64,000 nt of DNA from Amycolatopsis taiwanensis DSM 45107 (lineage in GTDB: Bacteria > Actinomycetota > Actinomycetes > Mycobacteriales > Pseudonocardiaceae), in assembly GCF_000519205.1 (NCBI RefSeq), contig NZ_JAFB01000016.1:62001-126000 (forward strand), in the 5' to 3' direction. Shown here in pieces: positions 1 through 8,044 of the stretch; the first letter of the stretch is position 1; every line of letters starts with the position of its first letter. A program made the translations under genes and the position numbers. The notes below the pieces were generated by a model, which made no database searches, had not been told where the DNA came from, and saw only the letters and a program-made list of their open reading frames with translations.

Positions 1-696
1 GACCAGCGCGCGCAGCGGGGCCTCGGCGTCGGCGCGGGGCGGCGGCACGTGGCGCAGCAGGGTCTCGAACAGCGGGTCGAGGTTGTCGTCCTCCGGCAGG
101 GAGGCGTCCGCGGGCCGCTCCAGGCTTGCCCGGCCCGCCCGCGCGGACGCATAGACGACCGGCAGGTCCAGCACGGCATCCAGGTCGGCGTCTTCGATGT
201 CGCCGGCGAGATCCAGCAGAAGGTCGTGCGTTTCCTCGACGACCTCGGCGATCCGCGCGTCCGGACGGTCCACCTTGTTCACCACGAGCACGACCGGCAG
301 GCCCGCCTCGAGCGTCTTGCGGAGCACGAAACGCGTCTGCGGCAAGGGGCCTTCGCTCGCGTCGACGAGCAGCACCACACCGTCCACCATGGACAGGCCG
401 CGTTCCACCTCGCCGCCGAAGTCGGCGTGGCCGGGCGTGTCGATCACGTTGATGGTGACCGGGCCGTCCGGGGTCCCCCGGCGGATCGCGGTGTTCTTGG
501 CGAGAATGGTGATGCCCTTCTCGCGCTCCAGCTCACCGGAGTCGAGCACCCGGTCGACGACCTCCGCCCGCTCGGCGAACGCACCGGACTGACGCAGCAT
601 GGCATCGACCAGGGTGGTCTTGCCGTGGTCCACGTGTGCCACGATGGCCACATTGCGCAGGTCTGTGCGGACCTTCTGGGCGGTTACTGCGGGCAC
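1..696 (-). CDS. typA: Translational GTPase TypA/BipA, N-terminal part (runs off the window)
   Basis: Ribosome-associated GTPase of the EF-G/LepA class. The 232 visible residues hold the whole G domain: P-loop [10 protein letters not shown] near residue 20, switch I ending in [12 protein letters not shown], the [15 protein letters not shown]3 motif, and NKVD as G4. TypA is normally over 600 residues, so the C-terminal two thirds lie beyond base 1. The GTG start at 696 follows an AGGAG about 9 bases upstream and reads directly into [18 protein letters not shown], as in the family. The gene is divergent from trpS, and the 400 bases between them carry an inverted repeat and the trpS leader. Long open frames on the opposite strand here are shadows. 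Confidence 0.95.
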   Translation of the reverse strand, partial: MPAVTAQKVRTDLRNVAIVAHVDHGKTTLVDAMLRQSGAFAERAEVVDRVLDSGELEREKGITILAKNTAIRRGTPDGPVTINVIDTPGHADFGGEVERGLSMVDGVVLLVDASEGPLPQTRFVLRKTLEAGLPVVLVVNKVDRPDARIAEVVEETHDLLLDLAGDIEDADLDAVLDLPVVYASARAGRASLERPADASLPEDDNLDPLFETLLRHVPPPRADAEAPLRALV

Positions 697-848
697 GCGT
701 AGGCTCCTGTGGTTAGTGCGGGTGGGAGACCGCCTGCGGGCCCCGCGGCCATACGCGGTCGCATTCAGGATACCCGCCGCCCGTCTGTGACCAGCGCCAC
801 CGTTGACCCGAAGTGGTGAACGTAGGGCTGAAGGCGCTTTCAAAGTCC

Positions 849-895
849 ATGAGTGGCCCGTTCGTGTCGATTTTTGGGAGTAACGGGTCACTCAT
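849..895. repeat. Dispersed inverted repeat, copy 1
   Basis: Arms of 14 bases (ATGAGTGGCCCGTT and AACGGGTCACTCAT, one mismatch) flank a 19-base centre. The same arms recur at 35936-35983 and 60660-60706 with unrelated centres. Each arm begins with ATGAGTGACCC, so gene finders tend to call spurious starts here. This copy sits between the divergent typA and trpS genes, so it cannot simply be a 3' terminator. Confidence 0.85.
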
Positions 896-954
896 ACCCG
901 GGAACGCAACGGTGCCGGTGGCCGGTGGCGTCCGGCCTGGGTTATGGTTGCGGG

Positions 955-1008
955 ATGAACAGCTTCGTGACCACCTGGTGGCCGCCCGACGGCGGCCCGC
1001 GAAGCTGA
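955..1008 (+). CDS. trpS leader peptide with tandem Trp codons
   Basis: A 17-codon ORF encodes MNSFVTTWWPPDGGPRS, with adjacent Trp codons at 976-981. It ends 85 bases before trpS and overlaps the first stem of an attenuator. Tandem Trp codons in a short leader ahead of a tryptophan gene are the hallmark of ribosome-mediated attenuation. A TATGGT hexamer at 943-948 lies 7 bases before the ATG. It fits an actinobacterial TAnnnT -10 box, so the leader transcript may be leaderless; this last point is inference. Confidence 0.85.
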   Translation: MNSFVTTWWPPDGGPRS

Positions 1009-1041
1009 CAATCCTGTCCGATGGCCGCCCGGTGGGCGGCC
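980..1041 (+). promoter_or_regulatory. Transcription attenuator of trpS (tryptophan-responsive)
   Basis: Three complementary segments can form exclusive hairpins. Segment 1 (GGCCGCC, 980-986) pairs with segment 2 (GGCGGCC, 991-997). Segment 2 can instead pair with segment 3 (GGCCGCC, 1023-1029). Segment 3 pairs with segment 4 to make the terminator at 1023-1041. The Trp codons at 976-981 touch segment 1, so a ribosome stalled for lack of charged tRNA-Trp would cover it, free segment 2 and prevent the terminator. Attenuators with Trp leader peptides are known for actinobacterial trp genes; the mechanism here is inferred from the pairing. Confidence 0.85.
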
Positions 1042-1050
1042 TTCGTTCTT
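1023..1050 (+). terminator. Attenuator terminator hairpin
   Basis: GGCCGCCC at 1023-1030, loop GGT, GGGCGGCC at 1034-1041, then the T-rich TTCGTTCTT. It lies 44 bases before the trpS start, as expected for conditional readthrough. Confidence 0.8.
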
Positions 1051-1093
1051 CCAGGAGTCTTCCCCGGGCGGCAAAACCCCAGGGAAAGCAAAC

Positions 1094-2062
1094 ATGAAAG
1101 TCTCCGGGATCACCCCCTCCGGCCGTCCGCAGCTCGGCAACTACCTGGGCGCGATCCGGCGCTGGGCGGTCGACGGGTCCGAGCACGACCTCTATTTCAT
1201 CGGCGACCTGCACGCGATGACCACCACGCACAATCCCGCGAAACTGCGGGCGCAGGCCGACGAGTCGCTGGCCGTGCTCGTCGCGTCGGGAATCTCACCG
1301 GAACGGGTGTTCGTGCAGTCCGATCTGGCGCGGGAACTCGGCGCGCTCACCTGGGTGCTGGAATGCACCTGCAGTTACGGCGAGGCGGCCCGGATGATTC
1401 AGTTCAAGGAGAAGGCCGACGGGCAGGCCGGCGTCCGGCTGAGCCTGTTCACCTACCCGGTACTGATGGCGGCCGACATCCTGCTGCAGGGCGCCTCGGA
1501 GGTGCCGGTCGGCGAAGACCAGAGTCAGCACGTCGAACTGGCCCGGGCGCTCGCGCGGCGCTTCAACGCGACCTACGGCGAGGTGTTCACCGTCCCTCGC
1601 GCCGTGCTGCCGCTCACCGGGGCGCGGGTGCGTGACCTGACCGACCCGTCCCGGAAGATGTCGAAATCCAGTCCGGACGCGGGAGGCGTGGTGTTCGTGC
1701 TCGATGAGCCCGACCTGATCCGGCGCAAGATCCGGCGCGCGGTGACCGACAGCGGGTCCACCCCGGTCTACGACCCGGACGGGCGGCCCGGCGTGGCGAA
1801 CCTGCTGGAGATCCTCGCGGCCTGCACCGATCGCAGTCCACGGGACGTGGCGGGCGAGCATGCCACGTATGGCGCCTTGAAGGAGGCCGTCGCCGAGGCA
1901 GTGGTCGAGGCGCTACGCCCCGTCCGGGAGCGCACCACCGAACTGCTCGGCGACCCGGCCGAGCTGGCGCGCATCCGCAAGGCCGGTGCCGCCCGCGCGG
2001 CCGAACGCGGCGAGCACCGGTTGAACTCGGCGCTGCGGCTCATCGGCGCGACGGCGTCCTGA
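1094..2062 (+). CDS. trpS: Tryptophan-tRNA ligase
   Basis: Class I aminoacyl-tRNA synthetase that charges tRNA-Trp in the cytoplasm. The protein has 322 residues, normal for bacterial TrpRS. The HIGH-type signature appears as PSGRPQLGNYLGA near residue 10 and the KMSKS loop as RKMSKSSPD near residue 192. GEDQSQHVELAR is the conserved substrate-binding segment. The ATG at 1094 follows an AGGGAAAG motif. Expression is probably tied to tryptophan supply by the leader peptide and terminator at 955-1050. Actinomycetes sometimes carry a second trpS; this may be the housekeeping or the inducible copy, and the window does not decide. Confidence 0.97.
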   Translation: MKVSGITPSGRPQLGNYLGAIRRWAVDGSEHDLYFIGDLHAMTTTHNPAKLRAQADESLAVLVASGISPERVFVQSDLARELGALTWVLECTCSYGEAARMIQFKEKADGQAGVRLSLFTYPVLMAADILLQGASEVPVGEDQSQHVELARALARRFNATYGEVFTVPRAVLPLTGARVRDLTDPSRKMSKSSPDAGGVVFVLDEPDLIRRKIRRAVTDSGSTPVYDPDGRPGVANLLEILAACTDRSPRDVAGEHATYGALKEAVAEAVVEALRPVRERTTELLGDPAELARIRKAGAARAAERGEHRLNSALRLIGATAS

Positions 2063-2314
2063 ACCGGAACTCAGCCTCCCGAACCCAGAACTCAGCCTCC
2101 CGAACCGGGAACTCAGCCTCCCGAACCGGGAACTCAGCGTCCTGAGCCGGGGACACGCCGGGACTCGGTGTGTCCCCGGCTCAGGCACGCGAGTCCCCGG
2201 TCCAGGCACGCGAGTTCCCGGTCCAGGCACGCATGTGCCCGGTCCAGGCACGCATGTGCCCGGTCCAGGCACGCATGTGCCCGGTTCGGGCGCGCGTGTG
2301 CCCGGTTGAGCCCG
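2063..2314. repeat. 21-bp repeat array 1 (two opposed blocks)
   Basis: Five units on the minus orientation (cores ending at 2072, 2093, 2114, 2135, 2156) are followed by seven on the plus orientation (cores starting at 2170, 2191, 2212, 2233, 2254, 2275, 2296). All are in exact 21-base register. The core is GAGTTCCCG, GAGTCCCCG, GTGTCCCCG or GTGTGCCCG; the other 12 bases vary. The blocks meet at a perfect 14-bp inverted repeat (2143-2156 with 2170-2183). The array fills the gap between the convergent trpS and Nudix genes, so the central hairpin could end transcription from both sides. There are no stops in several frames, which produces spurious seven-residue-repeat ORFs. Confidence 0.9.
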
Positions 2315-2704
2315 CTAGTCCGTCAGCAGGGACCTCAGCGCGGGCAGGAGCTCGAGGTCGGCCGGGAGCCACGGCACGCTCTCCAGCGAGGAGGCGTGAA
2401 TCCACCGCAATGCGTGATGCTCCAACGGTTTCGGATCCGCCGCCGGGTCGGCGAGCCGGGCGGCGTAGGCGTGCAACACGAGCCCGGCTCGCAACGGCAC
2501 CTCGCTGCCCACGCGCTCGCCCACGACCACGTCGACCCCGAGTTCCTCGTGGCATTCCCGGCGCAGGGCGTCCACTTCGGACTCGCCCGGCTCGACCCGG
2601 CCGCCGGGCAGCTCCCACCGGCCGGCCACCTCCACCGGGTAGGACCGCTGCTGGGCGAGCAGGGCGCCGCCCCGCACGATGGCCGCACCCACGATGACCT
2701 TCAC
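2315..2704 (-). CDS. Nudix hydrolase, MutT/CTP pyrophosphohydrolase-like
   Basis: A 129-residue single-domain Nudix protein. The box is complete: GGRVEPGESEVDALRREC followed by HEELGV, matching GX5EX7REUXEEXGU, near residues 34-56. The size and the WELPGG lead-in are typical of MutT-like enzymes that hydrolyse oxidised or non-canonical nucleoside triphosphates (8-oxo-dGTP, CTP analogues). The exact substrate cannot be read from sequence. The GTG start at 2704 gives MKVIVGAAIV, the usual N-terminal strand. It lies just downstream of the sensor kinase gene, 38 bases away on the same strand, and converges on trpS through the repeat array. Confidence 0.9.
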   Translation of the reverse strand: MKVIVGAAIVRGGALLAQQRSYPVEVAGRWELPGGRVEPGESEVDALRRECHEELGVDVVVGERVGSEVPLRAGLVLHAYAARLADPAADPKPLEHHALRWIHASSLESVPWLPADLELLPALRSLLTD

Positions 2705-2742
2705 GGGGTGCACACGGTACCGGCACCCACACGGGTGGGCCC

Positions 2743-4167
2743 TCACGCCCCGGGACCCGCCACGCGCCAGATCACCTGGAACCGCGCGCCGCCCTCGGGG
2801 GACTCGCCCACCGAGACCCGGCCGCCGCGCCGCCGCACCGTCTCGGCGACCATCGCCAGCCCGAGTCCGGTCCCGCCGGACGAGCGGGCCCGGTCGTCGG
2901 AAACCCGGTAGAACCGGTCGAAGACGCGCCCCCGGTGCTCGGGCGGGACGCCCGGCCCGTCGTCGTCCACCACCACCCGGACCGTGGACCGGCCGGGCAG
3001 CACGGAAACCACGATCTGTGAACGCGCGTACCGGCAAGCGTTGCGCAGCAAGTTGTTCAGCACCAGTTCGACCTCGGCCTGCGTGGCATGCGCCCACGCC
3101 CGGCCAAGGGGTCCCGACACTCGAGCCGGTGGGGCACCGGGCGGCAACCGGTGCACCGCGGCGCGCGCCTCGGTGACCAGTTCCACCGGCTCGGCCGGGG
3201 GCAGCTCGCCCGCGTCCGACCTGGCGAGCGCGAGCAGACCGTCCAGCAGCGCGGACAGCCGTTCGGACTCGGCGAGGATGTCGGCGAGCGTTTCCTGGGC
3301 CAGCTCCGGGTCCGGATTGGCCACCGCGACCTCGGCCTGCACCCGGATCGACGCCACCGGAGACCGCAGTTCGTGCGCGGCGTCGCCGGTGAACCGCCGC
3401 AACCGCTGCGCGGCCTCCTCCTGCCGGGCCAGCAACGCGTTGAAGTCGGAGGCCAGCGCGCGCAGCTCGTCGTCGGCGTCGGGCAGCGGCAGCCGGCTCC
3501 CCGATGGCAGGGCGCGCACCGAGCGCCGCATCCGCCCGACCGGCCGTAGCGCAAGCCGCACCACCATCCAGGTCGCCACCGCGGCCAGCACCGCGCCGAT
3601 CGACGCCGCCCACAGCAGCCAGTGCGAAGCCATTCGCACCGAGGCGTTGAGCCCGATCAGGCCGGTTCCGGCGACCACGAGACGCGGCGTGCCCTCCGGC
3701 GTGAACACGACGGAGCCCAGCCACCGCACCCGCGGCTGATCCGCGCCGGTGTTGAGCGGCTGCCCCGCCTTGAGCGTGCGGACCTCAAGCGCGTCGAGGC
3801 CGGTCGCCGGGCCGCCGTCGACCGGCGAACCGGCGATGTCGAGCACGCGGAGGGTGACCCCGTCCACCGGGCCGGGCAGCCGTCCCGCCGACACGGCCGC
3901 CGTCGCCGGGGCCAGGGCCTGCGCGAGTTCGTTGTCCGCCGACTCCATCCGCAGCGGCCCGAGCCCGCGGCCGGCGACCACCGCCAGCCCGAGCAGGGCG
4001 GCCAGCGTGACCGCCGCCACCGACACGGTGATCCGCAGCCACATCGGCCGGCGGCTCCACAGCGCGGCCGGCGAAGGCATTCGTGGCCGTGATCGCGCCT
4101 GGATCGGCAAGGCTTCCGTCCGTGCCGGCTCGCCGGCCTGGCGCGACCGAACCCGCTCAATGGTCAC
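2743..4167 (-). CDS. Sensor histidine kinase
   Basis: Membrane sensor of 474 residues. A first membrane segment lies at about residues 44-66, followed by an extracytoplasmic domain of about 115 residues and a second membrane segment at about 183-207. Then come HAMP, the HisKA domain with the phospho-acceptor in AAHELRSPVAS near residue 266, and a HATPase_c domain with N box NLLRNACRYA, G1 DDDGPGVP and G2 GGTGLGLAMV. It overlaps the response regulator by 4 bases (ATGA), so the two are translationally coupled. The stimulus is not evident. The likely target is the divergent exported-protein/ABC operon, from the repeats between the genes. Confidence 0.95.
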   Translation of the reverse strand: MTIERVRSRQAGEPARTEALPIQARSRPRMPSPAALWSRRPMWLRITVSVAAVTLAALLGLAVVAGRGLGPLRMESADNELAQALAPATAAVSAGRLPGPVDGVTLRVLDIAGSPVDGGPATGLDALEVRTLKAGQPLNTGADQPRVRWLGSVVFTPEGTPRLVVAGTGLIGLNASVRMASHWLLWAASIGAVLAAVATWMVVRLALRPVGRMRRSVRALPSGSRLPLPDADDELRALASDFNALLARQEEAAQRLRRFTGDAAHELRSPVASIRVQAEVAVANPDPELAQETLADILAESERLSALLDGLLALARSDAGELPPAEPVELVTEARAAVHRLPPGAPPARVSGPLGRAWAHATQAEVELVLNNLLRNACRYARSQIVVSVLPGRSTVRVVVDDDGPGVPPEHRGRVFDRFYRVSDDRARSSGGTGLGLAMVAETVRRRGGRVSVGESPEGGARFQVIWRVAGPGA

Positions 4168-4871
4168 CCGGACAGAACCTCGTCGAGCTGTGGATCCGAA
4201 GCCAGGTAGCCGTGCCCGCGCACGGTGCGCACCAGCGACCCGGCGCCCACTGCGTCGAGCTTGCGCCGCACGTAGCCGACGTACACCTCGACGACGTTGC
4301 GCGTGGCCGCCTGCTCGTCACCCCACACCGCGCGCAGCAACTCGTCCTTGGTCACCACCGTGCCTGCCCGCCCGACCAGCACCTCCAGCAGCCCGAACTC
4401 GCGCGGGCTCAGCGCGACCGGGTCATCGTGCCAGCGCACCTCGCGGGTCGCCCGGTCCACCACCAGCCCGCCGATCCGCAGCGGGCCACGGCCCTGACCC
4501 TCCTGCTGCGCACGGCGCAGCACCGCACGCACCTGCGCGACCAGCACCACGAACGAGAAGGGCTTGACCAGGTAGCCATCGGCGCCCAGATCGAGCCCGT
4601 CCGCCTGATCTATCTCGCCGTCCTTCGCCGACACCAGCAGCACGGGCGTGGAGATTCCCTCCGCGCGCAACCGCTGAAGCACGCGGTAACCGGACAAGCC
4701 CGGCAGCATGATGTCCAACAGCAGTACATCGAACGAGCCGGTCTGGGCGAGCCGCAGCCCGCTCGGCCCGTCCACCGCGGTAACGACGTCCATACCCTCC
4801 GCGCGCAGCCCACGCTGCAATGCCTTGCGCACACCGGGTTCGTCGTCCACCACCAGCACTCGAGGCTTCAC
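4164..4871 (-). CDS. OmpR/PhoB-family response regulator
   Basis: A 235-residue two-domain regulator. The receiver has the acidic pair DDE near residue 9, the phosphorylation site in LLLDIMLPG near residue 53 and the lysine in LVKPFSF near 102. The C-terminal winged helix carries LSPREFGLLEVL and RNVVEVYVGYVRRKLD, typical of the OmpR/PhoB class. It is the first gene of the pair with the kinase. Its GTG start faces a divergent promoter region containing two pairs of TCTCAG repeats, each spaced 11 bases, the usual geometry for OmpR-class tandem binding. Autoregulation is therefore likely. Confidence 0.95.
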   Translation of the reverse strand: MKPRVLVVDDEPGVRKALQRGLRAEGMDVVTAVDGPSGLRLAQTGSFDVLLLDIMLPGLSGYRVLQRLRAEGISTPVLLVSAKDGEIDQADGLDLGADGYLVKPFSFVVLVAQVRAVLRRAQQEGQGRGPLRIGGLVVDRATREVRWHDDPVALSPREFGLLEVLVGRAGTVVTKDELLRAVWGDEQAATRNVVEVYVGYVRRKLDAVGAGSLVRTVRGHGYLASDPQLDEVLSG

Positions 4872-4945
4872 ACGCCCAAGACTGCCGTGAAGTCCAGCGA
4901 AAAGTCGAATCGGTTGCCGCCTCTTTCCGCCGATAATGCCCGTAT

Positions 4946-5002
4946 TCTCAGCACTCTCTCAGCCCGATCGCCTGGCGCGGCGCTTTCTCAGGTCGATCTC
5001 AG
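4946..5002. promoter_or_regulatory. Probable response-regulator operator: two pairs of 11-bp-spaced TCTCAG repeats
   Basis: TCTCAG occurs at 4946, 4957, 4986 and 4997. Each pair is offset by exactly 11 bases and the pairs by 40 bases, so all sites are on similar faces of the helix. The sites lie in the 204-base divergent gap, about 75 bases from each start codon. OmpR/PhoP-class regulators bind tandem direct repeats spaced about one helical turn. That the neighbouring regulator binds here is inferred from position and spacing. Confidence 0.7.
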
Positions 5003-5075
5003 AACCCGTCGAGCATCGTGATCGCAGGGGAAAGAGCACACTGAGGGTGCTCGCCGACACAGGAAGAGACTGAGG

Positions 5076-6134
5076 ATGCAAGCGAAGACGAAGGCGATCA
5101 CAGCGGCGGTGACCGGGTGCGCGCTGGGCGTGGGCGGGCTGGCATGGCTCGCGATGCCGGCCAGTGCGGGCGAGGCTCCGCCCTCACTCCCGCCGGTCAG
5201 CGCCGAGGAGCTGGTGCAGTCGGTGCTGTCGACCACGACTCCCGCGCTCGACGGAACCGTGCAAGTGACCAACAACCTCGGGCTGCCGACGTCCACACTG
5301 CCGGGCGGTACCAGCCTGAACATCGACTCGGCCCACGTCTACAACGACGGCAACGGCAACTCCAAGCTGTCGGTGCAGCAGGGAGACGCCGACACGACCG
5401 TCGTGCACAACGGCACCACGGTCTGGACGTACCAGTCGAAGGACAACAAGGCGACCAAGGTCACCGTGCCCGCCGACAAGTGGGATTCGAAGGCCGAAAC
5501 CTCCGACCCGGCGGCCATGGCCAGCCAGCTGGTCGCGAAGATCCGGGAAACCAGCACGGTCAACATCGAGGGCACCGCGCGGGTCGCCGGCCGGGCCGCC
5601 TACGAGGTGGTGCTCACGCCCAAGCCGACCGAGCGCACGCTGCTGCGCGAGATCCGCATCGACGTGGACGCCGAGAAGCGCGTGCCGCTGCGGCTGGCCG
5701 TGATGTCCAACGGCACCGACAAGCCGGCGCTGCAGGTCGGGTTCACCGACGTCCAGTTCCGCGCGCAGCCCGCGAGCGAGTTCCAGTTCACCCCGCCCCA
5801 GGGCGCGAAGGTGACCGAGGAGCAGGCCAACATGCCGGAGCCCAACCGCGCCGAGGGGATGACCAAGCTCGTCGGCGACGGCTGGGACACCGTGCTCACC
5901 GGCTCCATGCCGGCCACCGCGCTGCAGCCGCAGCAGCAGGGCAAGGGCAAGTACGGGCAGCAGGCCGACCCGCAGCAACTGCTGCAGCGCTTCGCCAAGC
6001 CGGTCAGCGGCCCGTTCGGGACCGGCTACGTGTTCAGCACGACCGCCGGCACGGCGTTGCTCACCGACGACGGCCGGTTCGCCATCGGCGCGGTGCCCGA
6101 GCAGGTGCTGATCGAGGCGCTGGGGTCGAAGTGA
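5076..6134 (+). CDS. Exported LolA/DUF2092-like protein
   Basis: A 352-residue secreted protein. A signal peptide with a hydrophobic run (TAAVTGCALGVGGLAWLAM) ends at about PASAGEA, residues 28-33. No lipobox is clear at the cleavage site. The remainder resembles actinobacterial LolA-like beta-sheet proteins (VHNGTTVWTYQSKDNKAT, RVAGRAAYEVVLTPKP, FTDVQF), which bind hydrophobic ligands or act with anti-sigma or ABC systems. The ATG at 5076 follows AGGAAGAG. The stop overlaps the next start (GTGA), so it heads a three-gene operon with an ABC exporter. It probably belongs to the response to the divergent two-component system; the exact role is unknown. Confidence 0.8.
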   Translation: MQAKTKAITAAVTGCALGVGGLAWLAMPASAGEAPPSLPPVSAEELVQSVLSTTTPALDGTVQVTNNLGLPTSTLPGGTSLNIDSAHVYNDGNGNSKLSVQQGDADTTVVHNGTTVWTYQSKDNKATKVTVPADKWDSKAETSDPAAMASQLVAKIRETSTVNIEGTARVAGRAAYEVVLTPKPTERTLLREIRIDVDAEKRVPLRLAVMSNGTDKPALQVGFTDVQFRAQPASEFQFTPPQGAKVTEEQANMPEPNRAEGMTKLVGDGWDTVLTGSMPATALQPQQQGKGKYGQQADPQQLLQRFAKPVSGPFGTGYVFSTTAGTALLTDDGRFAIGAVPEQVLIEALGSK

Positions 6135-7141
6135 CTTCAGCGGCATCCGGGGTGACCGTCTCGAATGAGGCGGTCACCCCCGCTCCGGCGCTGGCCGCGC
6201 GGACCAGGGGGCTGCGCAAGGTGTACCGGAGCACGGTGGCGGTGGACCAGGTGGATCTGGAGGTGCCCGAGGGCGCCGTGCTGGGCATGCTGGGCCCCAA
6301 CGGGTCCGGCAAGACCACGACCATCCGGATGCTGCTCGGCCTGGTCCGGCCCACCGAGGGCGAGGTGGAACTGCTCGGCCAGCCGATGCCCGAAGGGGCC
6401 GGCTGCGCGCTGCCGGATGTGGGCGCGCTGGTGGAAGGGCCGGGCTTCCACCCGTTCCTGTCCGGCTGGGAGAACCTGTACCGGGCCGCCGCCGCGGAAC
6501 CCCGACTGTCCGATCCGGACCGGAAGGGCGCGGTGTCGGATGCGCTGGAACGCGTCGGGCTGGCCGGCGCGGCGCACCGGCGCTACCGCGCCTACTCGCT
6601 GGGCATGAAGCAGCGCCTCGGGCTCGCGGCCGCGCTGCTGGTGCCCCGGCGCCTGGTGGTGCTGGACGAGCCGACCAACGGGCTCGACCCGGCAGGCACC
6701 CGGGAGATCCGCAAGATCATCGGCGAACTCCATGCGGAGGGGGTCACCGTACTGGTGTCCTCACACCTACTCGCCGAGGTCGAGGCCACCTGCACGCACG
6801 TCGCCGTGCTCCACGACGGCATGATCGTCGCCCAGGGCGAACTGGACGAGTTGCTGGAGTCGGGCAGCGCGGGCCTGCTGGTGTCCACACCGGACGGCGA
6901 CCAGGCCTTGGGGGCGTTGCGGGACAACAGGATTCCCGGCAAGCTCACCCGAGACGGAGTCCGGGCCGATCTGACCGCGGCCACCGCGCCACAGGTGGTG
7001 GCGGCCCTGGTGAACGCCGGGGTGGCGGTGTACGAGGTGCGCCGCGAGCGCACCGGGCTGGAGGACCTGTTCGCCCGGCTCACCCAGCACGAGGAGACCG
7101 GACCGCACAGTCTGTCCGAAGTGGACGAGGTGACCACATGA
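6131..7141 (+). CDS. ABC transporter ATP-binding protein
   Basis: A 336-residue nucleotide-binding subunit of an ABC-2 type exporter. It has Walker A GPNGSGKTT near residue 56, the signature-like YSLGMKQRLGLAAALL near 156, Walker B RLVVLDEPTNGLDP near 174 and the H-loop SSHLLAEVE near 208. An extension of about 100 residues follows, as in the CcmA/DrrA-like group. The GTG start at 6131 overlaps the stop of the preceding gene and its own stop overlaps the permease start (ATGA). Such pairs export lipids, peptides or antibiotics; the substrate is not evident. Confidence 0.93.
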   Translation: MTSAASGVTVSNEAVTPAPALAARTRGLRKVYRSTVAVDQVDLEVPEGAVLGMLGPNGSGKTTTIRMLLGLVRPTEGEVELLGQPMPEGAGCALPDVGALVEGPGFHPFLSGWENLYRAAAAEPRLSDPDRKGAVSDALERVGLAGAAHRRYRAYSLGMKQRLGLAAALLVPRRLVVLDEPTNGLDPAGTREIRKIIGELHAEGVTVLVSSHLLAEVEATCTHVAVLHDGMIVAQGELDELLESGSAGLLVSTPDGDQALGALRDNRIPGKLTRDGVRADLTAATAPQVVAALVNAGVAVYEVRRERTGLEDLFARLTQHEETGPHSLSEVDEVTT

Positions 7142-7995
7142 CGGCGATGGCCGTGACCGCGCCGAAGGCGGCGCACGTCGGGATGTTCCGGCTCTACCGG
7201 GCCGAGTTGCGGTGGATCTTCCGTCGCCCGCGGACCCTGGTCGTGCTCGGGCTCCTCGCGATCATCCCCGCGGTGATCGGGACAGCGCTGGCCATCGGCC
7301 GCGCGACCAACAATGGCCCCGGCAACGGCGGCGAGGCGCTGCTCACCTCGGCCACCGGGAACGCGCTGGCCCTGCCCATCGCCGCGCTCATGGTGTCGCT
7401 GAACCTGATGCTGCCGCTGACCAGCGCCATGTCGGCCGGAGACGCACTGGCCGGCGAGCTGACGCACGGCACGCTGCGGGGCTGGCTGCTGGCTCCGGTG
7501 AGCCGGGGCCGGCTGCTGGCCGTGAAGGCGCTAGGCGTGGCCACGTTCACCCTGGCCTCGACGGTGCTGATGGCGATCGTCGGCGTGATCACCGGGTTGG
7601 TGATGAACGGTACCGGCGGGCTGTTCACCCTGTCCGGCACCACACTCTCGTTCCCGCAAGCGATGGGCAACGTGGCGCTCGCGGCGGTCTGGGTAACGCT
7701 CCAGCTGTGGGCGATCGGGGCGGTGGCGCTGGCGATCTCCGCATGCACCGAACATCCGATGCTGGTGGTGGTCTCGGTGCTGGCCGGCACGATCGTGTTC
7801 ACCGTGCTGCTCCTGCTGTCCGCTGTGGACTGGCTGCACCCGTTCCTGTTGCCGCGTTCCTGGGACTCGCTCGTCGACGTGCTGCGCGATCCGATTCCCA
7901 GCGCGGGCCTGACCGAGGGAGCCGTCCGCGCGCTGTGCTACATCGTGATCGGGCTGTCCCTCGCCTACGCGCGCCTGTCCACCCGTGACGGCTGA
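7138..7995 (+). CDS. ABC-2 type transporter permease
   Basis: A 285-residue integral membrane protein with about six hydrophobic segments. The first is TLVVLGLLAIIPAVIGTALAI; others lie around ALPIAALMVSLNLMLPL, ATFTLASTVLMAIVGVITG, NVALAAVWVTLQLW, MLVVVSVLAGTIVFTVLLLL and the C-terminal ALCYIVIGLSLAYARLS. ELTHGTLRGWLLAPVSRGRLLAVK is the cytoplasmic loop typical of ABC-2 permeases that couple to the ATPase. It overlaps the ATP-binding gene by 4 bases and completes the operon. Confidence 0.9.
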   Translation: MTAMAVTAPKAAHVGMFRLYRAELRWIFRRPRTLVVLGLLAIIPAVIGTALAIGRATNNGPGNGGEALLTSATGNALALPIAALMVSLNLMLPLTSAMSAGDALAGELTHGTLRGWLLAPVSRGRLLAVKALGVATFTLASTVLMAIVGVITGLVMNGTGGLFTLSGTTLSFPQAMGNVALAAVWVTLQLWAIGAVALAISACTEHPMLVVVSVLAGTIVFTVLLLLSAVDWLHPFLLPRSWDSLVDVLRDPIPSAGLTEGAVRALCYIVIGLSLAYARLSTRDG

Positions 7996-8044
7996 GACTT
8001 GCGCGGGTAGCCAGCGGAGTGACTTCCGGTGTCTCATGGAGCAC

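Noticed and set aside
5117-6130. Plus-strand frame upstream of and in frame with the ABC ATPase, giving a 674-residue product
   Set aside because: The added part is a different frame of the exported LolA-like gene and is Arg/Gly/Ala-rich; the GTG at 6131 with a GTGA overlap is the proper start.
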